From Pseudomonadota bacterium (GTDB lineage Bacteria > Pseudomonadota > Gammaproteobacteria > Burkholderiales > Burkholderiaceae_D): a stretch of 7,132 nt of DNA. The stretch covers positions 1 to 7,132 of the forward strand of contig JAEZVM010000094.1 in assembly GCA_023420795.1 (NCBI GenBank), in the 5' to 3' direction. Of the stretch, positions 1 through 5,729 are shown in pieces (the stretch's first letter is position 1; each line of letters begins with the position of its first letter). The notes below the pieces were generated by a model that saw only the letters and a list, made by a program, of their open reading frames with translations, was not told the origin of the DNA and made no database searches. A program made the position numbers and the translations under genes.

Positions 1-74
1 ATCGCGATTAGCGCTTCGACAAGCGCTATCCCGTGCTGCCTCTTTACAGGAGTAGGAGATGTTTTCGTATGCAT
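1..74 (-). CDS. pilV: PilV-type type IV prepilin, N-terminal fragment (cut by window edge)
   Basis: Only the first 24 codons and two bases of the next lie in the window. An ATG at 74-72 follows a good Shine-Dalgarno GAGGAAGG, and it opens 17 bp after the fimT stop. The visible peptide has a polar, basic leader ending in KRQHG, then IALVEALIA. This is a prepilin-peptidase site: Gly at residue 15, and Glu at +5 of the mature protein, beginning the hydrophobic helix. The LVEALIA wording is typical of PilV, a minor pilin and pilus-assembly initiator that sits in the inner membrane until it is assembled. Position right after a PilE-like pilin and FimT supports PilV. With only the leader visible, another minor pilin (for example PilW) cannot be fully excluded. 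Confidence 0.8.
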   Translation of the reverse strand, partial: MHTKTSPTPVKRQHGIALVEALIA

Positions 75-91
75 GCCTTCCTCTTCAAGCA

Positions 92-688
92 TTAGCAGCG
101 AGACGGATCCGTAGTGCTGGTCACAGCCGGATCGCACATGCGCACCGCACCGCCGGATATGATGCGCACATCGAGCTTGCGTACGGTTGATGCCGCATTG
201 GCAGATTCGACCTTGATGCGCCAGATCGGCGCCTCATTTGCGCCGCAGTTGGGCTCCACGGTACCGAATCCGTTGAAGGTGATGCAGCTTGCTGCGTTGC
301 CGGCGCCGTTCAGAGCGCTGACACCCATGCCCGAACTGCCCTCGCTGCCGGAATAGGACTGGATGATCCTTGGAACAGCGGTATCCGAGGCAGCAACGTT
401 GCAGACGCCAGCCGGGTTGTCGAAGGCGACTACCCATGATGTCCCGGAAGCGCTGCGTGCGCATGAAGCACTGACATTGTTGACCAACCAGAACGACACT
501 CTTGCGTTTCGGCGCAGCGCCTCGGTGCGAGCCAGATTCAGGCCGGCCTGAAGGCTGTCGGCCGTCGTCCGGATTTTCGTGTTCTCGATGAATCTCTGGA
601 ATGAGGGCATGCCAATACCGAGCAGAATCGCCAAGATCGCAACGGAGATCATCATCTCAACTAGGGTAAAGCCGGCGTTCGGTTTCAT
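92..688 (-). CDS. fimT: FimT/GspH-family minor pseudopilin
   Basis: This encodes a type IV pilus minor pilin of the GspH/FimT family, about 198 residues. The leader is five residues before Gly6, followed by FTLVEMMIS with Glu11 at mature position 5 and a hydrophobic helix to about residue 28. Residues 38-58 (LQAGLNLARTEALRRN) match the usual N-terminal GspH/FimT helix, followed by a beta-rich domain. Six cysteines (76, 96, 135, 148, 185, 198) could form disulfides in the periplasm. I chose the ATG at 688 over an in-frame TTG two codons earlier because GAGGA lies 7 nt before the ATG but abuts the TTG. The gene follows pilE by 10 bp, with the pilE stop TGA overlapping this Shine-Dalgarno, and precedes pilV. 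FimT proteins help initiate pili and, in some species, bind DNA for natural transformation. The C-terminal segment reads GAVRMC where GRxR is usual. Confidence 0.88.
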   Translation of the reverse strand: MKPNAGFTLVEMMISVAILAILLGIGMPSFQRFIENTKIRTTADSLQAGLNLARTEALRRNARVSFWLVNNVSASCARSASGTSWVVAFDNPAGVCNVAASDTAVPRIIQSYSGSEGSSGMGVSALNGAGNAASCITFNGFGTVEPNCGANEAPIWRIKVESANAASTVRKLDVRIISGGAVRMCDPAVTSTTDPSRC

Positions 689-698
689 GGCCAATTCC

Positions 699-1160
699 TC
701 AGCACTCGCTGCCCTTGACCAGCCAGCATGACTTGGTCACCGTATTCCCCTTGAATTTCGTGGTTCCCTTGGCGTTGTCGCTATTGAGAGTGAAGACATG
801 GCCGACTGCGGATCCGGAACTGCCGGTAGCGGTTAATCTGAAAGCCTCGTTTTCGCGGGACGCCGGTCCAGTGAGTTCGCAGGCATAAGTGAACTTGCCA
901 CCGACGGCGAAATCGATCCGCGCCGCAGTACCGTCGTGACCGCATGTATCCGCACTACCGTAGTTCCGATTGCTTTGGTAGAACTGATCCATCTTCACCC
1001 GCATATCGGCCAAATTGGAGAAAGCCTCACTCAGAGCGCTTCTCCGCACGTAATCCGAATAATTCGGCACTACGACCGCCGCCAATATGGCAACTATCGC
1101 GACCGTGATCATGAGTTCGATAAGAGTGAAGCCGGAGTGGCCTTTATAGATTTTCCCCAT
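699..1160 (-). CDS. pilE: PilE-like type IV pilin (minor pilin)
   Basis: This is a 153-residue type IVa pilin-like protein. A ten-residue leader (MGKIYKGHSG) precedes the cleavage site, then FTLIELMITVAIVAILAAVV, with Glu15 at mature position 5, forming the N-terminal helix that anchors the subunit in the inner membrane and later packs in the fibre core. Residues 38-62 continue the helix; the remainder is a small globular beta domain. Cysteines sit at 73, 94, 145 and 153; the last two resemble the C-terminal disulfide-bounded loop of pilins. The ATG at 1160 has a G-rich but not perfect Shine-Dalgarno (GGGGGGA). It is first in a minus-strand set with fimT and pilV, which suggests a minor pilin or ComP-like subunit more than the major pilin. 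No convincing sigma-54 or sigma-70 promoter was found upstream. Confidence 0.87.
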   Translation of the reverse strand: MGKIYKGHSGFTLIELMITVAIVAILAAVVVPNYSDYVRRSALSEAFSNLADMRVKMDQFYQSNRNYGSADTCGHDGTAARIDFAVGGKFTYACELTGPASRENEAFRLTATGSSGSAVGHVFTLNSDNAKGTTKFKGNTVTKSCWLVKGSEC

Positions 1161-1184
1161 GGAATCCCCCCTTTATTTCCACAA

Positions 1185-1195
1185 TGTAATTTACA
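1185..1195. promoter_or_regulatory. Short palindrome upstream of pilE
   Basis: TGTAA-T-TTACA is a perfect 5-bp inverted repeat around one central base, lying 24-34 bp upstream of the pilE ATG. A further TTACA half-site is at 1273-1277. The position would suit an operator or an mRNA feature, but a palindrome this short and AT-rich can occur by chance and no regulator is identified. Confidence 0.2.
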
Positions 1196-1300
1196 ACAGG
1201 AAAGATAGAAGGAGTGAGGCGATTGACGGTTAGTCCTTGGGGACAAACGGCAAAGGCGACGGCAACAAAATGTTACAACTAAGAAAATAGAAAGAAGGAA

Positions 1301-1339
1301 CGCCGTTTATGGACTTGAAGTGATTGCTTCATTACGGCG
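1301..1339 (-). terminator. Probable imperfect terminator after the DUF3579 gene
   Basis: Read on the minus strand, CGCCGT pairs with ACGGCG and an inner TGAAG pairs with CTTCA around a six-base loop, leaving an asymmetric internal loop. A T-rich pyrimidine tract (TTCCTTCTTTCTATTTTC) follows directly. It starts about 58 bp after the DUF3579 stop and would separate that gene from the pilin operon. The unpaired internal bases make it a weaker call than the rplS terminator. Confidence 0.4.
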
Positions 1340-1397
1340 ATGTACGCAAGGAAAATGCCGACGGATGGAGTAAGGTGGAAGTGCGTCTGGCTTACTT

Positions 1398-1733
1398 CTA
1401 TTTTCCATCCCGTTCCGGGAGGAGGCAGGCCTTCACAATCTGCAGATCGTTGTCTTTTGCAAAATTCACCACAAAATGATACGCAAGCGGCTCGATCTCG
1501 CGCAGACCTTCATTGACGATCACGGATTTGACGCCCCCCAGAACGGTAGGGCGTACGTAAGGCGAATATCGCAGATGTGCATGCGGGCCGCCGCTTCCTT
1601 CAGGGCGAAAGCAGGACATCACACCGCACAGGCGCTCAGCCCAGTCGCTTGGACGAAATTGCCGACCGTCGCTAGTAATGCCCTGGATGAAAAACTCACT
1701 GGCAACGGTATTGTGTTTGATGGTATCGGCCAT
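1398..1733 (-). CDS. DUF3579 domain-containing protein
   Basis: This is a 111-residue soluble protein of unknown function that I recognise as DUF3579, a family typical of betaproteobacteria. The recognisable stretch runs from about residue 14 to 100: FFIQGITSDGRQFRPSDWAE, then ERLCGVMSCFRP, YSPYVRPT, and LREIEPLAYHFVVNFAKDNDL. There is no signal peptide or membrane segment, so it is probably cytoplasmic. The length fits the family. The ATG at 1733 is the first start after an in-frame TAG six codons upstream, so it cannot be extended; the Shine-Dalgarno (GAGG, about 12 nt away) is poor. It appears to be a single-gene unit, with a TATAAT-like box about 113 bp upstream and a probable terminator downstream. 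Its biochemical role cannot be told from sequence. Confidence 0.85.
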   Translation of the reverse strand: MADTIKHNTVASEFFIQGITSDGRQFRPSDWAERLCGVMSCFRPEGSGGPHAHLRYSPYVRPTVLGGVKSVIVNEGLREIEPLAYHFVVNFAKDNDLQIVKACLLPERDGK

Positions 1734-1845
1734 TTGTGCGGCTTGCCTCTATAGCGGTGGCTACCTTGAACCCGGCATCGCACCATGTCGGCTGCGCTCC
1801 AGGCTTCTCGCCGGCACTATTATGCAGCGCCAAGCATTCTTACAT

Positions 1846-1851
1846 ATTATA
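1846..1851 (-). promoter_or_regulatory. Candidate -10 box for the DUF3579 gene
   Basis: The minus strand reads TATAAT, a perfect sigma-70 -10 hexamer, inside an AT-rich stretch. The best -35 at 18 bp is TTTCAC, which is poor, so the promoter may be weak or activator-dependent. It would give a leader of roughly 105 nt before the DUF3579 ATG. Confidence 0.4.
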
Positions 1852-1883
1852 TCTTATAGAAGAGTTGTAGTGAAACAATATTC

Positions 1884-1907
1884 CGCGATATGAAAAATAC
1901 GCGATAT
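1884..1907. repeat. Two direct repeats of CGCGATAT
   Basis: CGCGATAT occurs at 1884-1891 and 1900-1907, a 16-bp period (about one and a half helical turns). The pair lies 33 to 61 bp upstream of the candidate -10 box of the DUF3579 gene, where an activator could bind. No regulator is identified and chance is possible. Confidence 0.3.
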
Positions 1908-2025
1908 AGCGCAGACTTTTGGGAAATTTGTGCGGCGATTTCAATTCCAGAAATGTCGCAAGGAGGTTAGCCAGCCAGCACTCAATAGAGTGGGTGCCAC
2001 TACAAAGATCATTCAGTAAACGGAA

Positions 2026-2052
2026 CCGACAGGAGCAAGCCGCTCCTGTCGG
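2026..2052 (-). terminator. Strong hairpin just after the cobD-like gene
   Basis: A perfect 11-bp inverted repeat (CCGACAGGAGC / GCTCCTGTCGG) encloses a five-base loop and begins 12 bp after the cobD-like stop. On the minus strand it is followed by TTCCGTTTAC, a weak T tract, so it is probably a rho-independent terminator or at least an mRNA 3'-end stabiliser for the nudix-cobD unit. Confidence 0.7.
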
Positions 2053-2064
2053 GCTAAACGGGAA

Positions 2065-3021
2065 TCAGCCGAGCCAAACTGCAAACGACAGCAGCAAAAG
2101 CAACAGCATCCATAGCAGCAGCGCGCGCCATACCAGACCAATAGTGCTCTGCAACGAGCGCACTGTTGCCTCTTCGCCGGGCGGGCTATCGGGTTCGGCG
2201 CTGAGAACATCAACCGTCGTCACGTCGGTAGGCGGCACATTAGTTGCCACTTCCGTGGCAGCACCGAGTCGCAAGCCGAGTGCGCCGCCGCCGGCAGAAA
2301 GGATGATGCCGATCGCTTCATCCCGCCAGCGATGCGCGAAATTGCGCCATGCGTAGATCGCATCCTCGAAGTTGCCCACCACCGCAAAGGCGATTGCCGT
2401 CAGGCGTGCCGGGATCCAGTCGATCCAGTAAAACGCCTTGGTGGCGAACCGGCCGAAAGCCTCATTCCTGAGGTGCTCCGGCTCGTTCCATGCACGCGCC
2501 AGATACTCCGCGACGCGATACAAAATTGCCCCTGCCGGTCCGAGCGGCAGCAGGAACCAGAAGAACACGCCAAAGACGTTTCGGTGGGTGGTGACAAGAG
2601 CATTTTCGACTGCCACGCGCGATATGTCGCTCGTCCTCATGCCTGCGGTATCCTGGCCGGTCCATTCAGCCAGCAGACTGCGCGCCGTCGCTTCGTCGCC
2701 GCTGTTGAGCGCAAGCTGGATGGAGGTGAAGTAATGGCTGTAATGGCGAAAACCCAATGTCAGATATGCGATCAGAACATTCCATGCCAGCACAGCGAAC
2801 GGGCTGATCCGTGAGCAGAGCCAATACACAAGCAGGGTCGGCGCCAGCAGGATCAACATCGTCAGAATCCAGGCCATGCGGCCGTGTTTTTCCTGTCCGG
2901 CGTTGAAGGACACTTCCATGCGCGTTGCAAGCTGCCTGACAGCCAGGTACATCGGGTTATCCGCACGCAGCGGCTTGAGTTGCTCGAATAAAAGCGCAAA
3001 GAGAATGGAGAGAAAGGTCAT
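2065..3021 (-). CDS. CobD/CbiB-family integral membrane protein, not clearly a cobalamin enzyme
   Basis: This is a 318-residue polytopic inner-membrane protein of the CobD/CbiB (also AmpE-related) family. Hydrophobic segments are seen near residues 1-15, 49-70, 74-93, 149-171, 203-217, 236-250 and 299-317. Family marks include IPARLTAI at 203-210 and the glycine-rich SAGGGALGLRLG at 242-253. True CbiB enzymes make adenosylcobinamide phosphate, and I recall a GDP...HPV motif near their N-terminus and an NTLDSM-like motif mid-protein. Neither is present: residues 12-30 read FEQLKPLRADNPMYLAVRQ, and the mid-region is LYRVAEYLARAW. A polar linker (about 255-290) precedes a leucine-rich final helix. 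The ATG at 3021 has a weak Shine-Dalgarno, and a TAG eight codons upstream limits extension. It lies 87 bp after the nudix gene, away from any cob gene. Function is inferred only at family level. Confidence 0.8.
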   Translation of the reverse strand: MTFLSILFALLFEQLKPLRADNPMYLAVRQLATRMEVSFNAGQEKHGRMAWILTMLILLAPTLLVYWLCSRISPFAVLAWNVLIAYLTLGFRHYSHYFTSIQLALNSGDEATARSLLAEWTGQDTAGMRTSDISRVAVENALVTTHRNVFGVFFWFLLPLGPAGAILYRVAEYLARAWNEPEHLRNEAFGRFATKAFYWIDWIPARLTAIAFAVVGNFEDAIYAWRNFAHRWRDEAIGIILSAGGGALGLRLGAATEVATNVPPTDVTTVDVLSAEPDSPPGEEATVRSLQSTIGLVWRALLLWMLLLLLLSFAVWLG

Positions 3022-3108
3022 CAGACTGCCTTGATAGTCACGCTATCGATACGATAACGCAGCACAACATTGGAATCAAACACCCAACAGCCGCCCGGTC
3101 GGAGTGGC

Positions 3109-3774
3109 CTACGCCCGCAGAAAATGAAACAGATTACGCAACATGCCTGCAGTCGCTCCCCAGATGAAGAAGCGCTCGTACGGCATTGCGTAAAAGGTGC
3201 GGCGGCCAAGCGCGTTCGGCAAGTCAAACGTACGGCGCTGATGATTGGCGCCGTTCATCAAGAAAGCCATCGGCACTTCAAAGATCTCCGCCACCTCGAA
3301 CGGATCGGCAACGAGCTCGAATGGCGGGCGCACTAGAGAGACGACCGGAGTAACACGGAAGCCGGTGCCGGTAATGTAATCAGGCAGCGTGCCGAGAACT
3401 TCCACATTCGCCCTGCTCAGCCCCACCTCTTCCTCGGTTTCCCGCAAGGCCGTTTCGATCGGAGAACGATCGGATGCATCCACACGTCCGCCGGGCAGGC
3501 TCACCTGTCCCGCATGATCGTTCAGATGGGCGGTGCGCTGCGTAAGGAGCAGAGTCGGATGTTCGCCCCGCATCACGATCGGCATCAGCACCGCCGCAGG
3601 CATCGGGGGATCGCGCTGTATCAGATACTCTTCCTGGCTCTCCGGCGTCCAGCATGGCGGATTCGCAAAGCGCTCGCGCAGCCACGGCTGCGTCAGCCGC
3701 CCAGGCAGAACCGCAGGCTCGCCTGCAATGGAGTCAACCGGAAGTGCTTCGGGATCGAAAATCAGTTTTGACAA
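3109..3774 (-). CDS. Nudix hydrolase, CoA pyrophosphatase (NudL/YeaB-like)
   Basis: This is a cytoplasmic hydrolase predicted to split CoA or its derivatives into 3',5'-ADP and 4'-phosphopantetheine, about 221 residues from the chosen start. Residues 75-97 contain LLTQRT, then GQVSLPGGRVDASD, matching the CoA-type motif LLTxR...G...PGGxxDxxD. The Nudix box core RETEEEVG (111-118) supplies the Mg2+-binding glutamates. TGTGFRVTPVV and the FEVAEIFEVP segment further downstream are typical of NudL. I place the start at TTG 3774 (MSKLIFDPEALP): it has AGG 7 nt upstream, and relatives begin near this point. The in-frame ATG at 3870 lies in the loop of the rplS terminator and an ATG at 3846 lacks a good site, so a 253-residue version is unlikely. 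It is followed by the cobD-like gene, probably co-transcribed. Its own promoter was not identified. Confidence 0.88.
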   Translation of the reverse strand: MSKLIFDPEALPVDSIAGEPAVLPGRLTQPWLRERFANPPCWTPESQEEYLIQRDPPMPAAVLMPIVMRGEHPTLLLTQRTAHLNDHAGQVSLPGGRVDASDRSPIETALRETEEEVGLSRANVEVLGTLPDYITGTGFRVTPVVSLVRPPFELVADPFEVAEIFEVPMAFLMNGANHQRRTFDLPNALGRRTFYAMPYERFFIWGATAGMLRNLFHFLRA

Positions 3775-3856
3775 AACGTTTACCTGAACGATGTAGAGCG
3801 TCGCATGCAGCGATTCTAGCGTGAATAATGGTTCGACCCTCGTCAGCATGAAATGA

Positions 3857-3882
3857 AAAAGGGCACCCAAAGGTGCCCTTTT
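3857..3882 (-). terminator. Rho-independent terminator of the rpsP-rplS operon
   Basis: AAAAGGGCACC and GGTGCCCTTTT form a perfect 11-bp stem with a CAAA loop (read on the plus strand). On the minus strand it begins 20 bp after the rplS stop and ends in a run of T residues, as a classical terminator. T runs occur on both sides, so it could also work on plus-strand transcripts. Confidence 0.92.
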
Positions 3883-3902
3883 CCCGAGATGCCGCAGGCC
3901 GA

Positions 3903-4286
3903 TTATTCCGCAGCCTGTTCTGCTGCACGGCGACTCGGCAGCTTTTCCTTGATACGCGCCGACTTGCCGGAGCGGTCGCGCAGGTAGTACAGCTTCGCGC
4001 GACGCACATCGCCACGGCGCTTGACTTCGATCGAAGCGATCAGCGGCGAGTACAACTGGAACGTACGCTCGACGCCTTCACCGGACGAAATCTTGCGAAC
4101 GATGAAGTTGGAGTTCAGGCCACGGTTGCGTCGCGCAATCACGACGCCTTCGTATGCCTGAGCGCGCTTGCGGGTACCTTCCACCACGTTGACGTTGACG
4201 ACAACGGTATCACCCGGCGCGAAGTCGGGAATATTTTTGCCCAGACGGGCGATTTCTTCTTGCTCAAGTTTCTGGATCAAGTCCAT
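3903..4286 (-). CDS. rplS: 50S ribosomal protein L19
   Basis: This encodes ribosomal protein L19, which sits at the 30S-50S interface of the large subunit. Recognisable family text includes the start MDLIQKLEQEEIA, the FAPGDTVVVNVNVVEG strand pair (about 22-37), RKRAQAYEGVVIARRNRG (39-56), SFIVRKISSGEGVERTFQ-like text (59-77) and KLYYLRDRSGKSARIKEKL (98-116). At 127 residues it is about a dozen longer than E. coli L19, owing to a short alanine- and glutamate-rich tail. The ATG at 4286 has GGAG at 7 nt. It is the last gene of the operon, 101 bp after trmD and 20 bp before a strong terminator. Strongly basic, as expected for an rRNA-binding protein. Confidence 0.98.
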   Translation of the reverse strand: MDLIQKLEQEEIARLGKNIPDFAPGDTVVVNVNVVEGTRKRAQAYEGVVIARRNRGLNSNFIVRKISSGEGVERTFQLYSPLIASIEVKRRGDVRRAKLYYLRDRSGKSARIKEKLPSRRAAEQAAE

Positions 4287-4387
4287 TTTTAGCTCCTGTA
4301 ACCATCTTGCCGGCGCCTGAAAAATTTGCCCGGTAGAGGATGGGGTTAAACATGCGGATGAAATTTCAACCGCTCGGTACTACAAAC

Positions 4388-5140
4388 CTACAACTGCAAA
4401 CTGCTCAAAAACTTTTCATCGGCCCGCGACAACAAACCTTCTTCCCGAGCCTTCGCAATCAGATCCGGCCGTTTCTTGAGCGTCGCCATCAGTGCCTGTT
4501 CACGACGCCACTTTTCAATTTCGGCGTGATGTCCGCCCATCAGGACGGGCGGCACTGCAATACCCTCATATACCTCAGGTCGCGTATAGTGCGGGCAGTC
4601 GAGCAAGCCATTAACGAAACTGTCTTCCACCGCCGACACCTCGTCGTTCAGCACGCCCGGTAACTGACGGATCACCGCATCCATCAGCGCCATTGCCGGC
4701 AACTCGCCTCCTGACAGTACGAAATCCCCCAAACTGATTTCTTCGTCAACGCAGCGATCCAACAAGCGCTGGTCCACTGCCTCATAACGGCCGCACAACA
4801 ACACCAGCCCAGCCTCCGCAGCAAACTGCATTACGCGCCGATGCGTGAGCGCCTGCCCCTGCGGCGACAGATAGATCACCCGCGGGCTGGGCGCCCCCAG
4901 CTGCACTTGTCGCGCCTTCGCCGCAGTGATGGCCGCTTCCAGCGGTTTCGCCAGCATTACCATGCCGGGGCCACCGCCATAAGGCCGATCATCCACCGTA
5001 CGGTAATTATCAGTAGTGAAATCACGCGGATTCCACAACGACAATGCGCACTTCCGCTGCTCGAATGCGCGCCGCGTGATACCCGATTGCGTAATCGCCG
5101 TGAACATATCGGGAAAGAGCGTCACCACATCAAATTGCAT
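4388..5140 (-). CDS. trmD: tRNA (guanine-N1-)-methyltransferase TrmD
   Basis: This enzyme methylates G37 next to the anticodon using S-adenosylmethionine, preventing +1 frameshifting. It is a cytoplasmic homodimer of the SPOUT (trefoil-knot) class. The 250-residue length is normal. Motifs run in order: FDVVTLFPDMF (3-13), YGGGPGM (54-60), YLSPQGQ (90-96), LCGRYEAVDQR (115-125) and SLGDFVLSGGELPAM (136-150), the latter three building the knot and SAM pocket. EDSF (172-175) contains the presumed catalytic Asp173, and DCPHYTRP (181-188) begins the linker to the C-terminal tRNA-binding domain. The ATG at 5140 is preceded by GAGGG. It follows rimM after 25 bp, within the usual rpsP-rimM-trmD-rplS operon. 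All key residues appear present. Confidence 0.98.
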   Translation of the reverse strand: MQFDVVTLFPDMFTAITQSGITRRAFEQRKCALSLWNPRDFTTDNYRTVDDRPYGGGPGMVMLAKPLEAAITAAKARQVQLGAPSPRVIYLSPQGQALTHRRVMQFAAEAGLVLLCGRYEAVDQRLLDRCVDEEISLGDFVLSGGELPAMALMDAVIRQLPGVLNDEVSAVEDSFVNGLLDCPHYTRPEVYEGIAVPPVLMGGHHAEIEKWRREQALMATLKKRPDLIAKAREEGLLSRADEKFLSSLQL

Positions 5141-5165
5141 CGCGCCCTCTTTCCCACAATCTGGA

Positions 5166-5717
5166 CTAGAAATCCAGCCCCCAGTCCACTGTTATCTTCT
5201 TTGTTTCCTGATCAACCGCTTTGACAAACTGCTCGACGAATGGAATCAGCCATTCTTTCGGTTTGTCCGTTTCCGCAGCTTTCGGCGCAACCACTCGCAG
5301 GATCGGATGAGCACCATTGTCCATCAGATCAGCGACGGCTCCCAAATGCTCGCCCTGCAGATTGCAGACAACCAGGCCGATAAGGTCAATCCAGTAATAC
5401 TCGTCGTTTGCCAATGCAGGAAAGTGACTGCGCCTTATCTGCACCGTAGCACCCTTGAGCGCCTCGGCAGCATTGCGATCCGCCACTCCCATCAGGCGGG
5501 CAACCACGTCTTCACCGTGGTGCTTCGCCTGCATCATGTCGATATCATGCAGATCAGGCTTGTCCAGCCACCATGTCTTTGCATGCAGCATCGCATCGGC
5601 ATCGGCGGAATAAGGCTTGATGCGTACCCAGCCTTGAATGCCGTAGGCGCCGGTCACATGGCCGACCAGCACGAGATCATCAGGGACTGCCACCCCCGAA
5701 ACCAGCTTAATCGACAA
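5166..5717 (-). CDS. rimM: 16S rRNA processing protein RimM
   Basis: RimM is an assembly factor that binds S19 and helps mature the head of the 30S subunit. The protein has about 183 residues. The N-terminal RimM barrel spans about 15-97, with VLVGHVTGAYGIQGWVRIKP as the family signature. The C-terminal PRC barrel (about 103-183) carries YYWIDLIGLVV and EWLIPFV. The start is TTG at 5717, 12 bp after the rpsP stop; an in-frame TAG (5726-5724) prevents extension. No clear Shine-Dalgarno precedes it, and a GTG at residue 9 is a less likely alternative. The weak start fits the low output of RimM relative to S16 known for this operon in E. coli. Confidence 0.96.
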   Translation of the reverse strand: MSIKLVSGVAVPDDLVLVGHVTGAYGIQGWVRIKPYSADADAMLHAKTWWLDKPDLHDIDMMQAKHHGEDVVARLMGVADRNAAEALKGATVQIRRSHFPALANDEYYWIDLIGLVVCNLQGEHLGAVADLMDNGAHPILRVVAPKAAETDKPKEWLIPFVEQFVKAVDQETKKITVDWGLDF

Positions 5718-5729
5718 ATCCAGCTACAC

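Larger units (their letters stand above)
1734..2025. other. Intergenic region between the cobD-like hairpin and the DUF3579 gene
   Basis: I see no supported gene here. With the hairpin at 2026-2052 it makes a 331-bp gap. The part next to DUF3579 (about 1734-1830) is GC-rich and would be its mRNA leader. The middle (about 1840-1910) is AT-rich, with a TATAAT box on the minus strand and two direct CGCGATAT repeats. The remainder (about 1910-2025) shows no recognisable signal on either strand. Confidence 0.6.

Noticed and set aside
1363..1410. Inverted repeat GGATGGA...TCCATCC with an inner GTAAG/CTTAC stem at the 3' end of the DUF3579 gene
   Set aside because: There is a large bulge, it overlaps the coding end, and no T tract follows; the hairpin at 1301-1339 is the better terminator.
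1765..1780. GGGTTCAAGG on the minus strand resembling a tRNA T-loop
   Set aside because: The flanking bases do not form the five-base T stem and no anticodon or acceptor arm can be folded around it.
1919..2356. A 145-codon plus-strand frame
   Set aside because: More than half is antisense to the 3' end of the cobD-like gene and it also spans the terminator hairpin; the serine- and arginine-rich translation looks non-coding.
3021..3227. A minus-strand frame whose stop overlaps the cobD-like ATG as TGATG
   Set aside because: It is mostly the nudix gene in another frame, has no family resemblance and no good ribosome binding site.
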